Below are positions 21,803 through 33,547 of a DNA stretch of 64,000 nt, one piece after another; the stretch's first letter is position 1, and the number at the start of each line of letters is the position of its first letter. Made by a program: the position numbers and the translations under genes. A model generated the notes under the pieces. That model saw nothing but the letters and a program-made list of their open reading frames with translations. It searched no databases and was not told the DNA's origin. This DNA comes from Molossus alvarezi (lineage: Eukaryota > Chordata > Mammalia > Chiroptera > Molossidae), in assembly GCA_037176705.1 (NCBI GenBank), contig CM073885.1, positions 159,640,290 to 159,704,289 on the forward strand, given 5' to 3'.

Positions 21803-22770
21803 TTTAGCAGTCTGGTGAGAAACGTTGGGATGTGTAGGCAGGGTGGTGTCTATCAAATAAGGTTGCTGTGCCTCCCAGACTGTTTTGGTGTGTGGTGCCT
21901 CTTGCCTGTTGTGGGTCCTGGAGGACTGACAACTGGCGGCTGGTACAGGTTTGTTGTGTTAGGTGCTGCTGGGGCACTCAGCTTTCCATCACCAGGGCTC
22001 TGCTGGGGGTGCTACTGCCTGGTGAGGCTTAGCTCAGCTCCTGATCAGCTGCTGTTAGTACTGCTGGGGGCGAGTGTCTGCTCCAGAACTGCGCTGCTAC
22101 TGCTGCTGCTGTGGCCAAGGGGTGCTCTCAGCACCCAATCCTCTGCTGCTGTTGGGGGCCGAGGATGCTCAGCTCCTGAGCCTCAGTGCTGTTAGGGTTG
22201 GGACTCCACTTCTGCCCTGGCACTGCTGCTGTGAGGGAAAGTGCTGGGCTCCCAAGTGGGCACTACTGCTGCTGGGTGTGTCTAGGCTTCCAAGCTGCAG
22301 CTGCTGTTGGGGATGGGGCTCTACCTCTGCCCAGTCACTGCTGCTGTGGGGGAAGGTGCTAGGCTCCCAGCAGGTTGTGGCTTCCGTAGCTGGCACTTTG
22401 ACAGTGCTGCTACAGTGCGCTGGTTCATGTAGACACAGTGGGGTCCACTGGTCTGATGGTGTAAGGCACATGGTAGACTCAGGTCACTCAGCCCTAGCTG
22501 CTCCTGCTGCCTCCTTCCCGAGAAGACCTGGGACCTTCCGAAATGGTGGGGCCTCCCGGCCATGCAGGGAGAAGCGCCCTGACAAGTCACTTACCATGGT
22601 AGCCGGCTGCTCCCCATCCACAGCGCAGAAACCCTCTGCCCCGTGTTTCTGCATTGCTCGAGGTTGCTCATCCACACTCATGTCCACCACTCTCTCTCAC
22701 ACTTGCTCACTCTCTCACCACTCACCCTCCCTCTGGTCCTGCCCATCACCATCTTCTTCTTCTATTTGCC
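21803..22770 (-). promoter_or_regulatory. L1-A 5' UTR (ancestral internal promoter region)
   Basis: About 970 bp upstream of ORF1 on the minus strand, G/C-richer than the rest of the element and full of CTG/CAG triplets around 22040-22330. In L1 the 5' UTR carries the internal promoter; here that is inferred from position only. It starts GGCAAATAGAAGAAGAAGAT on the minus strand. A 237-codon open frame on the opposite strand comes from the CTG-rich composition. Confidence 0.7.
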
Positions 22771-22866
22771 TCAAAAGTATTATTTAATTTTGTTTCTAAA
22801 ATAAATCAGAGAAAATTTTAAGATATTTTTTAATTTTTGTTTGAAGCCATTTTTTAAAAATATAAG

Positions 22867-23070
22867 GCAGGGTTTTCACAACCTTAGCACTATTAATATT
22901 TTGGATTGGATAATTGTTTGCTGTGGGGCTGCCCTGTGAATTAGAGGATACTTAACAGCATCCCTGGCCCCTACCACTAGATGCCAGGAGCAACTCCCAG
23001 CCCAGTTGTGACAACCAAAAAAAATGTTTCAGACATTGCCAGTGCCCCCTGGGCATGAAGTTACCACTGG
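22867..23070 (-). mobile_element. MER5A-like hAT-Charlie element
   Basis: Plus-strand reading is the reverse of MER5A: ACCTTAGCACTATTAATATTTTGG, GTGGGGCTGCCCTGTG, AACAGCATCCCTGGCC, TACCACTAGATGCCAG, CCCAGTTGTGACAACC and CATTGCCAGTGCCCCCTGG. Non-autonomous and old. Confidence 0.88.
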
Positions 23071-24207
23071 TTTTAACAATGACCTAGGGAGAAGCACAGC
23101 GCAGTTTGCCGTGTTTTTGGTTAAACCGTTGTTCGCTCACTCGTTGGACACGCATGTGCGGAGGACACTGTGCTGCAGGCACTGCTCCTGGTGCCTCTGG
23201 CAGTTCACCCCACTGCTCATGGTGCCTCCACTGCTGCTGTCATCCAAGAGCTGGGACAGGGGCTGGCTGAACCCGAGCCCACACAGCCTAAGTGACAACT
23301 GTTCATTCCTTCGAGCGCTTTGGGCATCACATGAAATGAGGGAGAACAGCCTCTCAGTGAAGCAGGACTGAGATCATGGTGATGCTGTGGTCAAGGGAAA
23401 GGGGTGACTTTAGGTGGCCTGGGTCAGTTCTATGCATAACGTTCTATTCCAGGAGGGGGCCAAGAGAGGGACCATTGCATCTTTGTTTCCTGTTAAAAAG
23501 ACCCAGTGAGTCTAGAAGAAGTCAATATCAACTGAGGGACTTTCTCAATACTAAGTATTCAGCACAAGTAGAGTCAGACCAGACCACCTGCATGGACCTT
23601 CCGAAGTCCTACCAGAGCAGTGTGCCTCTTCCAGAGATTTGGGAGCCAGGGCACACATCCCTGTGTGTATGCCCACGGCCGTAGCCCAGATTTCTGTACT
23701 TCCAGTTTCTTCTTCTTCTACAAACCATCTCTCTCTCTGTCTCTCTCTCTTACATACGCACAGACACGCACACACGCATGCACACACACTGTATTGGATA
23801 TATTGGAGGACTTTGATGATTTTGTCATGCAACCCAGAAAGAAGTAAACATGTTCTGCCTTCCTAATCCAGGAAAGAAAGTTCACAGTTCTTGGATGATG
23901 TGATTTGCTGCATTGTGTTTGTTTCTGTCCATATGGTGAACATGCAAATGGCAGGAAAAGATTTTCTTTGGGTTGATGGTAATGCCTCTTCTGTTCTGTG
24001 CTTGTTTCTCAATTCAGCAACTCCTTTACAGCTTCACATTTTACTACAGTTGCGTAGGCTTTGTCATCTCACAAGGTAAGTGTTTCTGGTATATGCTGAG
24101 TATTGAAATGGGCTACAGAAGATGGATGTGTCTTAAAATACCTCTTGAGGAATTGAGCAGCAGGAAGGTGGAAGCAGGAAGTGGGAGAGCTTGTAGTGTT
24201 ACCAGCC
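23071..24207. other. Unassigned spacer
   Basis: No gene supported. There are short CT and CA-rich runs near 23728-23790. Open frames of 93-115 codons here have no recognisable domain. Confidence 0.5.
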
Positions 24208-24218
24208 ACACTAGGTAT

Positions 24219-24415
24219 TTATTTATTTTTTAATCCTCACCCAAGGATATTTTTATCTTTATCATCATATAGAGTGAGAGGAAGGGAGGGGGAGAGAGAG
24301 AAACATTGATGTGAGAGAGACACATTGTCTGGTTGCCTCCCACACGACCTGATCAAACCCTGAACTCATTGGTTCACAGGCCGACACTAACCACTGAGCC
24401 AAACCAGTCAGGGCC
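24219..24415 (-). mobile_element. Ves SINE (long type, internally shortened)
   Basis: Minus-strand copy from AATCCTCACCCAAGGATAT to the reversed head CCAGTCAGGGC. The TSD ACACTAGGTAT/ACAGTAGGTAT is at 24208-24218 and 24416-24426. Part of the body is missing after CACACGACCTGATC. Confidence 0.9.
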
Positions 24416-24697
24416 ACAGTAGGTATGTAATTAATTCAAAAGTCTCACTCTCCACTCCATTTGTTATTAGCTCTAACTCTTCTGAGTACCATGACTATCT
24501 TTGTGCAAAAGTACCTAATAGAGTAAATGACGCTGCAGGGACAGAGGGATCGGCATCCTCTGAGGATTACTAGCTAGCTGGGGCTGGTGGAAGGTCCCAG
24601 GTATTGTCAAGGGACATTACCTCCAGCTGCTTTTGTGTCCTAAATTGCCGACAATATGGCACTGATTCTATGACATGGGAGATTGCTACAGAGAAGA

Positions 24698-24901
24698 GAT
24701 TTTTTTTTTATCCTCACTCGAGGACATTCTTTCATTTTTTGTTCAGATCGAGTAAGAAGGAGAGAGAGGAAGAGAGAGAGAGAAACATCAATGTGAAAGG
24801 GACACATCGAGTGGCTGCCTCCTGCATGACCCAACCAGGGCCGGGGACAAACTGCAGCTGAGGTACGTGCCCTTAGCAGGAACCAAACCCAGGAGTCTCT
24901 G
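24698..24901 (-). mobile_element. Ves SINE, 5'-truncated
   Basis: Minus strand, from TTATCCTCACTCGAGGACA through the body (GAGTGGCTGCCTCCTGC, GTACGTGCCCTTAGCAGG) to CCCAGGAGTCTCTG, where the tRNA head should follow but does not. A 5'-truncated insertion is the simplest reading. Confidence 0.88.
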
Positions 24902-26058
24902 AAAAGTTCAGAAATCCTGTACATTGAGGATCAGGAGCATGGGCACACGTTGGAGCATGTGATTGCAATCTCTGTGCACAGAAAGAACCTCGTTTTGCCA
25001 TGTTCCCCCTGAGGCTGCTGGGATGGTAAGGAAAGTAGATTTAAACTATACATGATTTTGTGAACACAGACTTCTACATTTTAAAAAAACACTTCTCATG
25101 CAAACAAAAAATAAATTCAGCTTTCAGTTAAAATGAAAATGGCAGGAGACAAAAGAATATCAGAAGACTAACCAGCCAAATAACCAAAAAGAATTTTCTC
25201 AAATGAATAGTTGCTTTTCCTGGAATGTCAGAATAGGAAAAAAAAAAAAAAAAGCCAAAGATATAGTGCCTTTAACTACATAAAAGTTTTGCATACTCTG
25301 GTCTGTCCTTCCTGTGTAGAAAAAATGGGGTTTATTGAAGGGAGAAAAAATTCAGCCGCAGAAATAAAGATAAACTTTGTAAAAAATATTTAAACAAAAT
25401 TATCACAATCTAACCTGTTGGATTGGTCTCAAGAAACCCAACATTAGATCATAGGTTGTGAAGTGCTGATAAATGTTTAATAAACTGCTCTCTGGGAGGA
25501 AAGTGCTCAACATGTAGCATTCACTGATTCCCATGGTGTAAATATTGCTCCCGTGGCTGACTTCAGGCTGCCAACGTGACGTTGCTGAGTGTAGAGCCGG
25601 GAAGAGATGCGCTGTAGCTCACATCACACAGTCTTTCCCCTTGTAGTACAATAGACAGAAATAACTCCTGGACAATAGATAATAGTAAAATGCAGTAAAA
25701 GAATTAGTGAGTACTGAGTTTTCAGTGTTTATTACCTTTAAAAATATACTTGACTGAAGTTATGTATATGTAATTTAAATTTTAATAATGGATTTATTTG
25801 GCAACTGGAACTCACAATTCCTGAAACTGGAACAATCTCTCAAGAGCCATCTGAGCCAGCTACAGGCCACCACTGGGTGGATCTAATTACTGTCTCAAGT
25901 TAAACAAAGAAGGACAGAGGCTTAAATTCTCAGAATGTCTTTGCTTGACTTTACTCTTAAATATGTTCCTTTGACTTTAATCAACAGTTAATATGAGAAC
26001 CAGTTAAACAAAAAGGACTTTTGCTGCAAAGTTGTCAAAACACTGTATGGCTCTAGGT
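24902..26058. other. Unassigned spacer
   Basis: No gene recognised. The block at 25490-25640 (GCTCCCGTGGCTGACTTCAGG, AACGTGACGTTGCTGAGTG) looks like an old interspersed or conserved repeat that I cannot name. Confidence 0.4.
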
Positions 26059-26268
26059 CTGTGGTTCTTAATGAAAGGGATTTTGTGCTCTAACAGGATA
26101 TTGGCAATAATTTGAGACATTTTTGGTCGTCACAACTGGTGGAGGGAGGGGTGTCACTGGCACCTAGTGGGCAGAGGCCAGGGATGCTGCTCACATCCTA
26201 CATCACACAAGAAAGCCCCCCAGCCAACCTGAAATCTTCATGGTGCCCAGACTGAGAGACAGTGCTCT
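26059..26268 (+). mobile_element. MER5A-like hAT-Charlie element
   Basis: Plus-strand order matches MER5A: CTGTGGTTCTTAATG, GCAATAATTTGAGACATTTTTGG, CGTCACAACTGG, ACTGGCACCTAGTGGGCAG, GCCAGGGATGCTGCT and AGCCCCCCAGCC. Opposite orientation to the copy at 22.9 kb. Confidence 0.88.
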
Positions 26269-26549
26269 GAGTCATCTGTGTAGATGAAATGTGATCAGTT
26301 TCTTTATAACTTATTTCCAATCTTTCCCCTAAAATCTTTCCCTCTACAGCAGGGGTGTTTTAGCTCACTGTGTTTCCCCTTTGTCCTTCACTAGCGGCAA
26401 CTATAGAAATCCTTGTGCTTACTCCTTTTTAAGGCTCTGATTTTCTGTTTTTTATTTTAACTTTATTATACCAAGTCTTTTGTTAATAAGACAAATTATC
26501 TTTAAAAATAAAAAAATAAATGGTCAAATGCATGAACAGTTGGAAGGAT

Positions 26550-26780
26550 GTCTGATGGATGATGAATAGATGATGGATGGATGGATGGATGGATGAATGG
26601 CTGATGGATGGATGATAGATGGATGTTTGGATGGGTGATGAATGATTGATGAATGGATAATGGATAGAAGTTAGATGGATGTCTCAATGAGTGATGGATG
26701 GATGTCTAGATGGATGATGGGTGAATGATGGATGAATGGATGGATAATGGATGGGTAGGTGGACAGATGGATGGGGAAAG
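26550..26780. repeat. (GGAT)n degenerate tetranucleotide repeat
   Basis: About 230 bp built from GGAT/GATG units with many single-base interruptions (AATGGATGG, GATAGATGG). The His/Pro/Ser-rich open frame opposite (26502-26687) is a product of the repeat. Confidence 0.93.
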
Positions 26781-27739
26781 TAAAAGAAAAGGAAGGAAGG
26801 AGGAAATTTGGTTTGGAAATAGAAAACACTGAACCAATTGGGTGGCTGCCATTAAAGCTTTATAGGAAATATATTTAAGTAAATATTTTTAATTTTAGAG
26901 AAAAAAAGTCATCCTTATTCTCTTGCATCCCTGGTGTCCTTTGAAGTTAAGAAGATGCCTTATAAAGACTAGCCAGCAAGACTCGCAGAGGGAAGCATAG
27001 CAGTGAGTAGAAATATACAGGCACAAACAATTTCATTGAAATAATTGCTTTTTTAAATTGCTCTGCTATCTTATGCTCAGTTTAAGTGCTTATTACATTG
27101 ACTTGAGAACAGTTTGCCCTTTAGATCACTATTTTCTTATTTCAGCCTAGAAATTTCTTAGTGTCATTTGATCAAGTTTTTAATGTTTTAACATAAATTT
27201 CTATCCTGCCCCCCCCCCCCCCAAAAACAATCACAGGGCAGGACTAATATCACTTTCAAGAAAGCCATTCTGTTTCAAAGAAGTCCAGACAGCAGTGATC
27301 ATTGTAATGAAATTGTACTAATTGTTTCATTTTAACATGACTGAGTGGAGAGGGCCTGGTCTCTTCCTTGGGGGCAGTTGCCAGACAGCAGCTGCATGAC
27401 ATTGGACATAATCTTTCTTTTCTATGTAAAGAACCATAATTTTTACCTGGGGGTAAAAAGTATACTATGAACTTCATTCAAATGAAATTTTATTTTTTAA
27501 AATTGAGGCTATTAAGCATTGCTGACCCCCAAATGTGTCACAGCCCCACCGCTGACATCCTCAACACCCTGACAAGGCCTGCGGAGTGGAGAGGAGAATG
27601 GGTGAGGCCCAGCAGACCCGGTTACCAGCACTCTGCCTTCACAGGGGGAGTGACCACAGGGTTTCAGGAGACATACTAAGATTTAAACCTTCCTCTCCTG
27701 GTCATCCACTGACATTCACACCCCCACCTGAACTCTGGT
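26781..27739. other. Unassigned spacer
   Basis: No gene recognised. A run of about 14 C lies at 27209-27222. Confidence 0.5.
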
Positions 27740-27896
27740 CCCCAGATCCTTGTACTCAAAGTACCATTTACAAACCAACAGCCCCAATATCACCCAGGAA
27801 ATTGTTAGAAATTCAGAAGCAGGCCTCACTGTGGATGCATTTCATCAAAAGCATCAGGGTGTCATGTTCACAGTAAAATTTGAGAAGCACTGCTTT
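27740..27896 (+). mobile_element. MER20-like hAT-Charlie element
   Basis: Plus-strand pieces match MER20: ACTCAAAGTACC, AACCAACAGCCCCAATATCACC, AGGAAATTGTTAGAAATTCAG and, at the end, AATTTGAGAAGCACTGCTTTG. The left part of the element is diverged. Confidence 0.7.
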
Positions 27897-29689
27897 GAAT
27901 GGTATATAAGTTGATACTACCACGATTCCTTATCAGCAAAGGTCTTCGAGTGTGATTGTAATATTTAATCTTTCTAACCTAACTACTTTTAGTAATTTAA
28001 ATTAAATTAATTCATTGATTAGTGATTCTCAACCCTAAGTATTCAAAAGAATCATTACTCATGTAACCTAAGGGTACACACATGCTAAGTCTTTACCTCG
28101 GTTATCAGGATAGGTGCGCCCTAAGTGGGACTTGGACACGGTGCTTTAGAAAAGTACAAGTGACAATTCTGCAGTGAAAGTAGGATCAACAACCTCTAGC
28201 ACAGGCAGGCACACAGACAAAAATGCAGTTTCAAAGTAGGTTTCCTGGGCCTTGTCCTGGATCCACAGTCTAATTAGAATACCTTCAGGGAGCCCCTCTA
28301 CCTTGCTGAGGCTGTACCCATATTCACCTGAAAGAATTGTTGCAACAATTAATAAAATCATGTATGTAAAGCTCTAAGCATTGTACCTGAAATAAGCTAA
28401 ATCTCAAGTCTCAATAACAGAAACCCTCCCAATATTGGAAATGTCAAAGATTTGTGAAGTCAAACTATTTCAGTAAACTTTGGTGGCATTTTAAAGCAAG
28501 CACTGCACATCTTTGTTTAGCTCACCTGTCTTTCATGAGATGTCTGTTATATAGTCTGGATTTATGTTCAACTTAGAAAATAGAGGCTTTTGGTGTTTAC
28601 TATAAAATGTCCATCGAGAGAGGTTCAAAGACTTGTAGCCCTGAGGGAGATAAATCTGGGCCCTTTTGTTGTCTCTGAGCACATGTTGATTAACAGAGAC
28701 ATATGTTACAGTCGACTCCATCAACAGTGTTGCGTCTTTCTGTGCTGGCCACAGGTGACAGCATGCTGTTCTCAACTCATCTCAGAAGATCCACAAAATG
28801 ATCAGATACGTGCTTCCTTCCCCCTCCCCCACCTCCCTATCACTGTATTTTAAAAGCCAGTCTGTTACCTGAGGTAGATGCTTTGCCACAACATTCAGGT
28901 AAAGGTACCAGCATGTCCTGGAATAACACTGTTTTGTGCAACTCATAGTTTAGTTACAAGGATGATGAGATGCCCTGGGAACTCAGCTCTTGTTTGTGTC
29001 AATTAGCCTGTGGTGAAATGGGTTTTGTTATACGTCAATTTACTTTAAGTTGCAGAATCTGTCCATGATGTTAAGTGAGAACTTAACCCTACTGGGAAAA
29101 ACATTCAGACATTTTTTATAGTGAGTTCTCAAAAGTCTTGCCATTCTTACCTTGAAAAGAGGCCAGAGGTAGAGAATTGCTTTAAGGTGGTTGAAGTGAT
29201 TACATTGGTAGCTTGAAAACCATCAGAGCTCCAATCCCTACTCTGCCATGGGGGAGGAAGTCTCTCGGTTTCTTCTGCAATAAGACTGGAGAATATTCGG
29301 TTGTTCTCCTAGGCCCTTGTGTGGGATGGCTAGTTTGTTTATACTCCCTTTCAGCGTGGTCATAATTCAAGCATTTCTTGATGCCCCTTATAAGCTTTAC
29401 AAAGTGAAGAAATGGCAGGCCCCTCTGCTACTTGAATGGTGTCTGTGGTTGTAAAAATGAGCTTCCCATGTGATGGGACACTTGTCATGTTCAGAGGTGA
29501 AGGGAAGGTTTTGTGAAGCAGAGGGACAGGACTGAGCACTGGTTCATTACAGCGCAGCAGAAAAACATTCCTCGGTTATTTGAACACTTTTTTTTTGCTT
29601 ACCAATTAATTTTGACATTTGTGTTCCATGTGACTAAAGCCAAATTCCAAAGGTGGCTGTTATAAAATATGTCATGAAAATCTTTATTT
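27897..29689. other. Unassigned region with weak old-repeat signals
   Basis: No gene supported. GATTCTCAACCCTAAG at 28021-28040 resembles the end of a hAT-type element, and 28330-28390 (AATAAAATCATGTATGTAAAGC) resembles a MIR-like tail. Neither can be extended. Confidence 0.4.
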
Positions 29690-29908
29690 TTTATTTTTAT
29701 TATTTTTTATTTTTCTTTATTGATTTCAGAGAGGGAGAAAAGGAGAGGAAAAAACATCTATGAGAGAGAATATTAATTGGCCGCCTCCTGCATGCCCCCC
29801 ACTGGGGATCAGGCCCACAACCTGGGCATGTGCCCTGACTGAGAATCAAACCAGCGACCTTTTGTGGCATGGGTTGATGCTCAACCACTGTGCCACACTG
29901 CCTGGGCT
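29690..29908 (-). mobile_element. Ves SINE (older type)
   Basis: Minus strand: TTTCTTTATTGATTTCAGAG (tail side), GGCCGCCTCCTGCATGCCCC, CAACCTGGGCATGTGCCCTG, and the reversed head CACACTGCCTGGGC. It belongs to the type ending in AAAATCAATAAA and lacks the GGTGAGGAT tail. Confidence 0.92.
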
Positions 29909-30718
29909 ATTTAAAAACTCATCCATAAATGTGAATACATTTTTCTGGTACATGGTCAGTGAGCAAATCCAGCTCTAGAATGAGTGAATGAACAAATGAA
30001 TGAATAAATATGTGTACAGTAACTGCCATGAGGAACAAGAATGTTTGTCATTTACAAGCCTCGGGGTACACACATTTTTACATCCTTCTATTTGTAGTGT
30101 TCACACAGAGTTGTTATAGTTACCTAATATTCTATTCAGTGAGTGGACCATTTTTTGTTTAAACGTCCTTCTCTTATGGAGAATAGATATTCACAGACTT
30201 ACATACTGAGAATAACATTAAGTGGAATACTTTTATTCATAAGGTTTCTTTTCATTTATTTCAATGAACAAACTTTGCAAGGGTGAGAGTGCTTGGTCAA
30301 AGTATATGAAGATTTTTGTAGTTCTGTATCATGTTGTTTCTTGAGAATGCCAGATCAATTTTCATTAACCTAAATATATCATTTTCTTTATAATTCTGCA
30401 AGTGTTTTAAAATATTTTGTTACTTGTTTTCAAATATTACTTTTTCAAATGTGTATTTCACCAGAATTCAGTATATTTAATATACACATTTAATTTTGAG
30501 TTCTAATATTCATTAATCATTCAATATAGACCAATTTATTGGTCATACTTCATAGGATGTTAAATACTTGCCACTTTTCTGGCTGGCATTCATGGGGGAG
30601 CCCAGTGTCTGCATGTTCTCCCTCTCACTGGAAGCAAGCCCACTCAAAGGCTCCTCCTGTCCTTCAACAGCATTTTGGTTTAGGGTGTCTGTGTATCCCA
30701 GAAAAAAAAAATGCAACA
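29909..30718. other. Unassigned A/T-rich spacer
   Basis: No gene. Parts of 30060-30360 have an L1-like flavour (TGAGTGGACCATTTTTTG) but are too diverged to call. Confidence 0.4.
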
Positions 30719-30720
30719 AG

Positions 30721-30968
30721 CCTGGCCTGTTTGGCTCAGTGATTAGAGCATCGGCCTGTGGACTACGAAGTCCCAGGTTCAATTCCAACCAAGGGTATGC
30801 ACCTCAGTTGCAATTAGTCCCCAGTCCTGATTGGGGTTGTGTAGGTTGCAACCAATTGATGTGTCTCTCGCATCAATGTTTCTCTCTCTCTCTCTCCCTC
30901 TCTTTCATTCTGTCTGAAAATAAATGTAAAAATATCCTTGGGTGAGCACTGAAAAATAAAAATAAAAA
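30721..30968 (+). mobile_element. Ves SINE (long type)
   Basis: Head GCCTGGCCTGTTTGGCTCAG and tail TATCCTTGGGTGAGCACTG plus an A-rich run. Likely TSD AAATGCAAC(A/C)A immediately before the head (about 30710-30720) and after the tail (about 30968). Confidence 0.92.
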
Positions 30969-33175
30969 AATGCAACCAAATCAAAGATTTAGTACCATTG
31001 GTGCTGAAGCTGAAAGCGCCATCGCAGTACAAACTAGTCTTTGTGGGCAGGACTCCCCCAAGATTGAAGGATCTGTACTGGGCCAGCCCATTGGTCACAG
31101 CCCACGCATGCCCAGAGTGAGGCCACAAAGTCTGCTCATTTTTTCCTGGCAGTAAAGTGCTTGGTAGTGGAATGTGTGCACTGAGAGCTCAGTCTTCTCA
31201 ACAAATTCTGTTGAGATCTTTTCTTATTTCTAGCCATTTAATTTAATTTATTTTTTTTAAGTGCCAGAAAATGAACACATGATTTATTTTTATATTAACT
31301 AATTATTTTTGTTATAGATGTTTCTTATTTTTCCCCCACTGACACCTTCCTTCTGATTATGCCCACCCCCACAGCATTGTTGTCTATGTACATTGGTTAT
31401 GCAAATATGCATATAAGCTCTTTAATTTGTCACTACCACCCCTCCCCCATCCTCTGAGGTTTATCATTCTGAACCCTACTTCTATGCCTCTGGGTTCATT
31501 TTGTTCATCAGCTTATTTCTTCATTATATTCCACAAATAAGTGAGAGTATGTGATATGTGTTTTTATCTGATTGGCTTATTTCGCTTAGCATAATACTCT
31601 CCAGGTCCCTCCATAATTTCTCCATGTCATCTCAAAGGATAAGAGATCTTTCTTTCTTATAGCTGCATAGTATTCCATTGTGTATATGTACCACAGCTTT
31701 ATCCACTCATCTATTTACAGGCTGTTTACAGATCTTAGCAATTGTAAATAGTGCTGCTATGAACAGAGGGGTACATATATTCTTTCTGATTGGTGTTTCA
31801 GGCTTCCTAATGATATATTCCTAGAAGTGGGATCATTGGGTCAGATGGCAGTTCCATCTTTAATTTTTTGAGGAAACACTATATTGATTTCCATAGTGGC
31901 TGCTCCAGTCTGCATTTCCATGAGGAGTGTACTAAACTGCCTTTTTTTTACACCCTTGCCAGCACTTGTTTGATGATTTGTTGATAGCAGCCATTCTGGC
32001 AGACCTAATAGTCGTTTTAATTTGCATCTTTCTGATGATTAGTGATGTTGACCATTTTTTTATATGTCTCTTGGCCATTTATATACATTTTGAAGAAGTA
32101 CCTATTTAGGTCCTCTGCCCATTTTTAATTGGATTATTTGTCTTCCTTTTGTTCAGTTGTATGTGTAATCTATATATTTTGGAAATTAACCTCTTATTTC
32201 ATGTATCATTAACAGTTATGCTCTCCTATACAGTGGGTTGTCTTTCCATTTTGATGGTTGTTTCTTTTGCTCTGCAGAAGCTTTTAAGTTTGATGTAGTA
32301 ATGTTTATTTTTTCCTTTGTTTCTGTTGCCTTAGGTGATATATCAGTGAAAATTCTGCTGCGTATGATGTCCGCAATTTTGTCGCCTACATTTTCTTGTA
32401 AAATTTTTAAGAATACAAGGGTCACATTTAAGTCTCTTATCCATTTGAGTTTATTTTTGTGTATGGTATAAGTTGATGGTCTAGTTTTATTTTTTTGCAT
32501 GTAGCTGTCCAATTTCCCCAATACCATTTTTATTAAAGAGGCTGTCTTTAGTCCACTGTATGCTCTTACCTCCTTTGTCAAATTTAATTGAGCATAATGT
32601 CTTGAGTCTATTTCTGGGTTCTCTGTTCTGTTCCACTGGTGTATAGGCCTGTTCTTGTGCCAGTACCAGGCTGTTTTGATTACAGTGGCTTTGTAGTATA
32701 ACCTGAAATCTGGTAATGTGATCCCTTCTACTTTGTTCTTCCTTTTCAAGATTGCTGTGGCTATTTGAGGTCTTTTTTGGTTCCATATAAACTTTTGAAG
32801 TATTTGTTCTACTCCTGTGAAGTATGTTGTTGGTATTTTGATGGGGATTGCATTGAATCTATAGATTGCTTTGGGTAGTATGGACATTTTAATGATGTTA
32901 ATTCTTCCAGTCCATGAACAAGGTATGTACTTCCACTTTTTTTATATCTTCCTCTATTTCTACTTTCACTGACCTGTAGTTTTCCATAAATAGGTCCTTT
33001 ATTTCTTTGATCAAGTTTATTTATAAATATCTTAATTTTTTTGCCGCAATGGTAAATAAAATTTTTTTCTTAGTTTCTCTTTCTGTGAGTTCATCATTGG
33101 TGTATAAGAATGCCATCGATTTTTTGACATTAATTTTGTATCCTGCTACTTTGCCAAATTTATTTATGAAGTCTA

Positions 33176-33547
33176 TTAAATTTTTGATCGAGTCTTTGGG
33201 TTTTCTACGTATAGTATCATGTCATCTGTGAATAATGACAGTTTCACTTTCTCCTTTCGAATTTGGATCCCTTTTATTTTTTCTTCCTGTCTGATTGTGG
33301 TGGTTAAGACTTCCAGTACTATGTTAAATAAGAGTGGCGAAAGTGCGCATCCTTGTTTTGTTCCTGTTCTTAAAAGAAATGCTTTTAGTTTTTGCCCATT
33401 GAGTATAATGTTGGCTGTAGGTCTCTCATATATGACCTTTATTATGTTGAGATATGATCCCTCTATCCCCACATTGCTGAGCGTTTTTATCAGAAATGGA
33501 TACTGAATTTTGTCGAAGGCTTTTTTGGCATCTATTGATATGATCAT
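33176..33547 (-). CDS. L1-B RT palm remnant, open segment
   Basis: A 123-codon open segment of ORF2p holding the middle of the reverse transcriptase: [18 protein letters not shown], then [43 protein letters not shown] and [15 protein letters not shown]. It corresponds to the segment missing from L1-A. It is part of a broken ORF2 and not an independent gene. Confidence 0.8.
   Translation of the reverse strand: MIISIDAKKAFDKIQYPFLIKTLSNVGIEGSYLNIIKVIYERPTANIILNGQKLKAFLLRTGTKQGCALSPLLFNIVLEVLTTTIRQEEKIKGIQIRKEKVKLSLFTDDMILYVENPKTRSKI

Larger units (their letters stand above)
16582..22770 (-). mobile_element. Full-length L1 (L1-A), minus strand
   Basis: A complete L1 insertion of about 6.2 kb. 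A perfect 16-bp TSD, TCAAAAGTATTATTTA, lies at 16566-16581 and 22771-22786. On the minus strand the order is: G/C-rich 5' UTR (22770-21803), ORF1 (21802-20359), ORF2 (20305-16902), 3' UTR (16901-16582) with an (AC)n tract, and an A/T-rich tail. Two Ves SINEs, about 530 bp in all, sit in ORF1. Without them the element is about 5.65 kb. ORF2 is about 350 bp shorter than in the L1 at 31-38 kb because of one internal deletion. Frames are broken throughout, so the copy is inactive. Confidence 0.93.

Noticed and set aside
22074..22787. A 237-codon open frame on the plus strand, antisense to the L1-A 5' UTR, reminiscent of antisense ORFs in primate L1 5' UTRs
   Set aside because: It is rich in Leu, Cys and Ala from CTG/TGC triplets, has no domain, and runs past the L1 edge into flanking DNA. 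Composition explains it.
26550..26780. Regular repeated units that might suggest a CRISPR-like or satellite array
   Set aside because: It is a degenerate GGAT tetranucleotide repeat with no spacers. CRISPR arrays are not expected in mammalian DNA.
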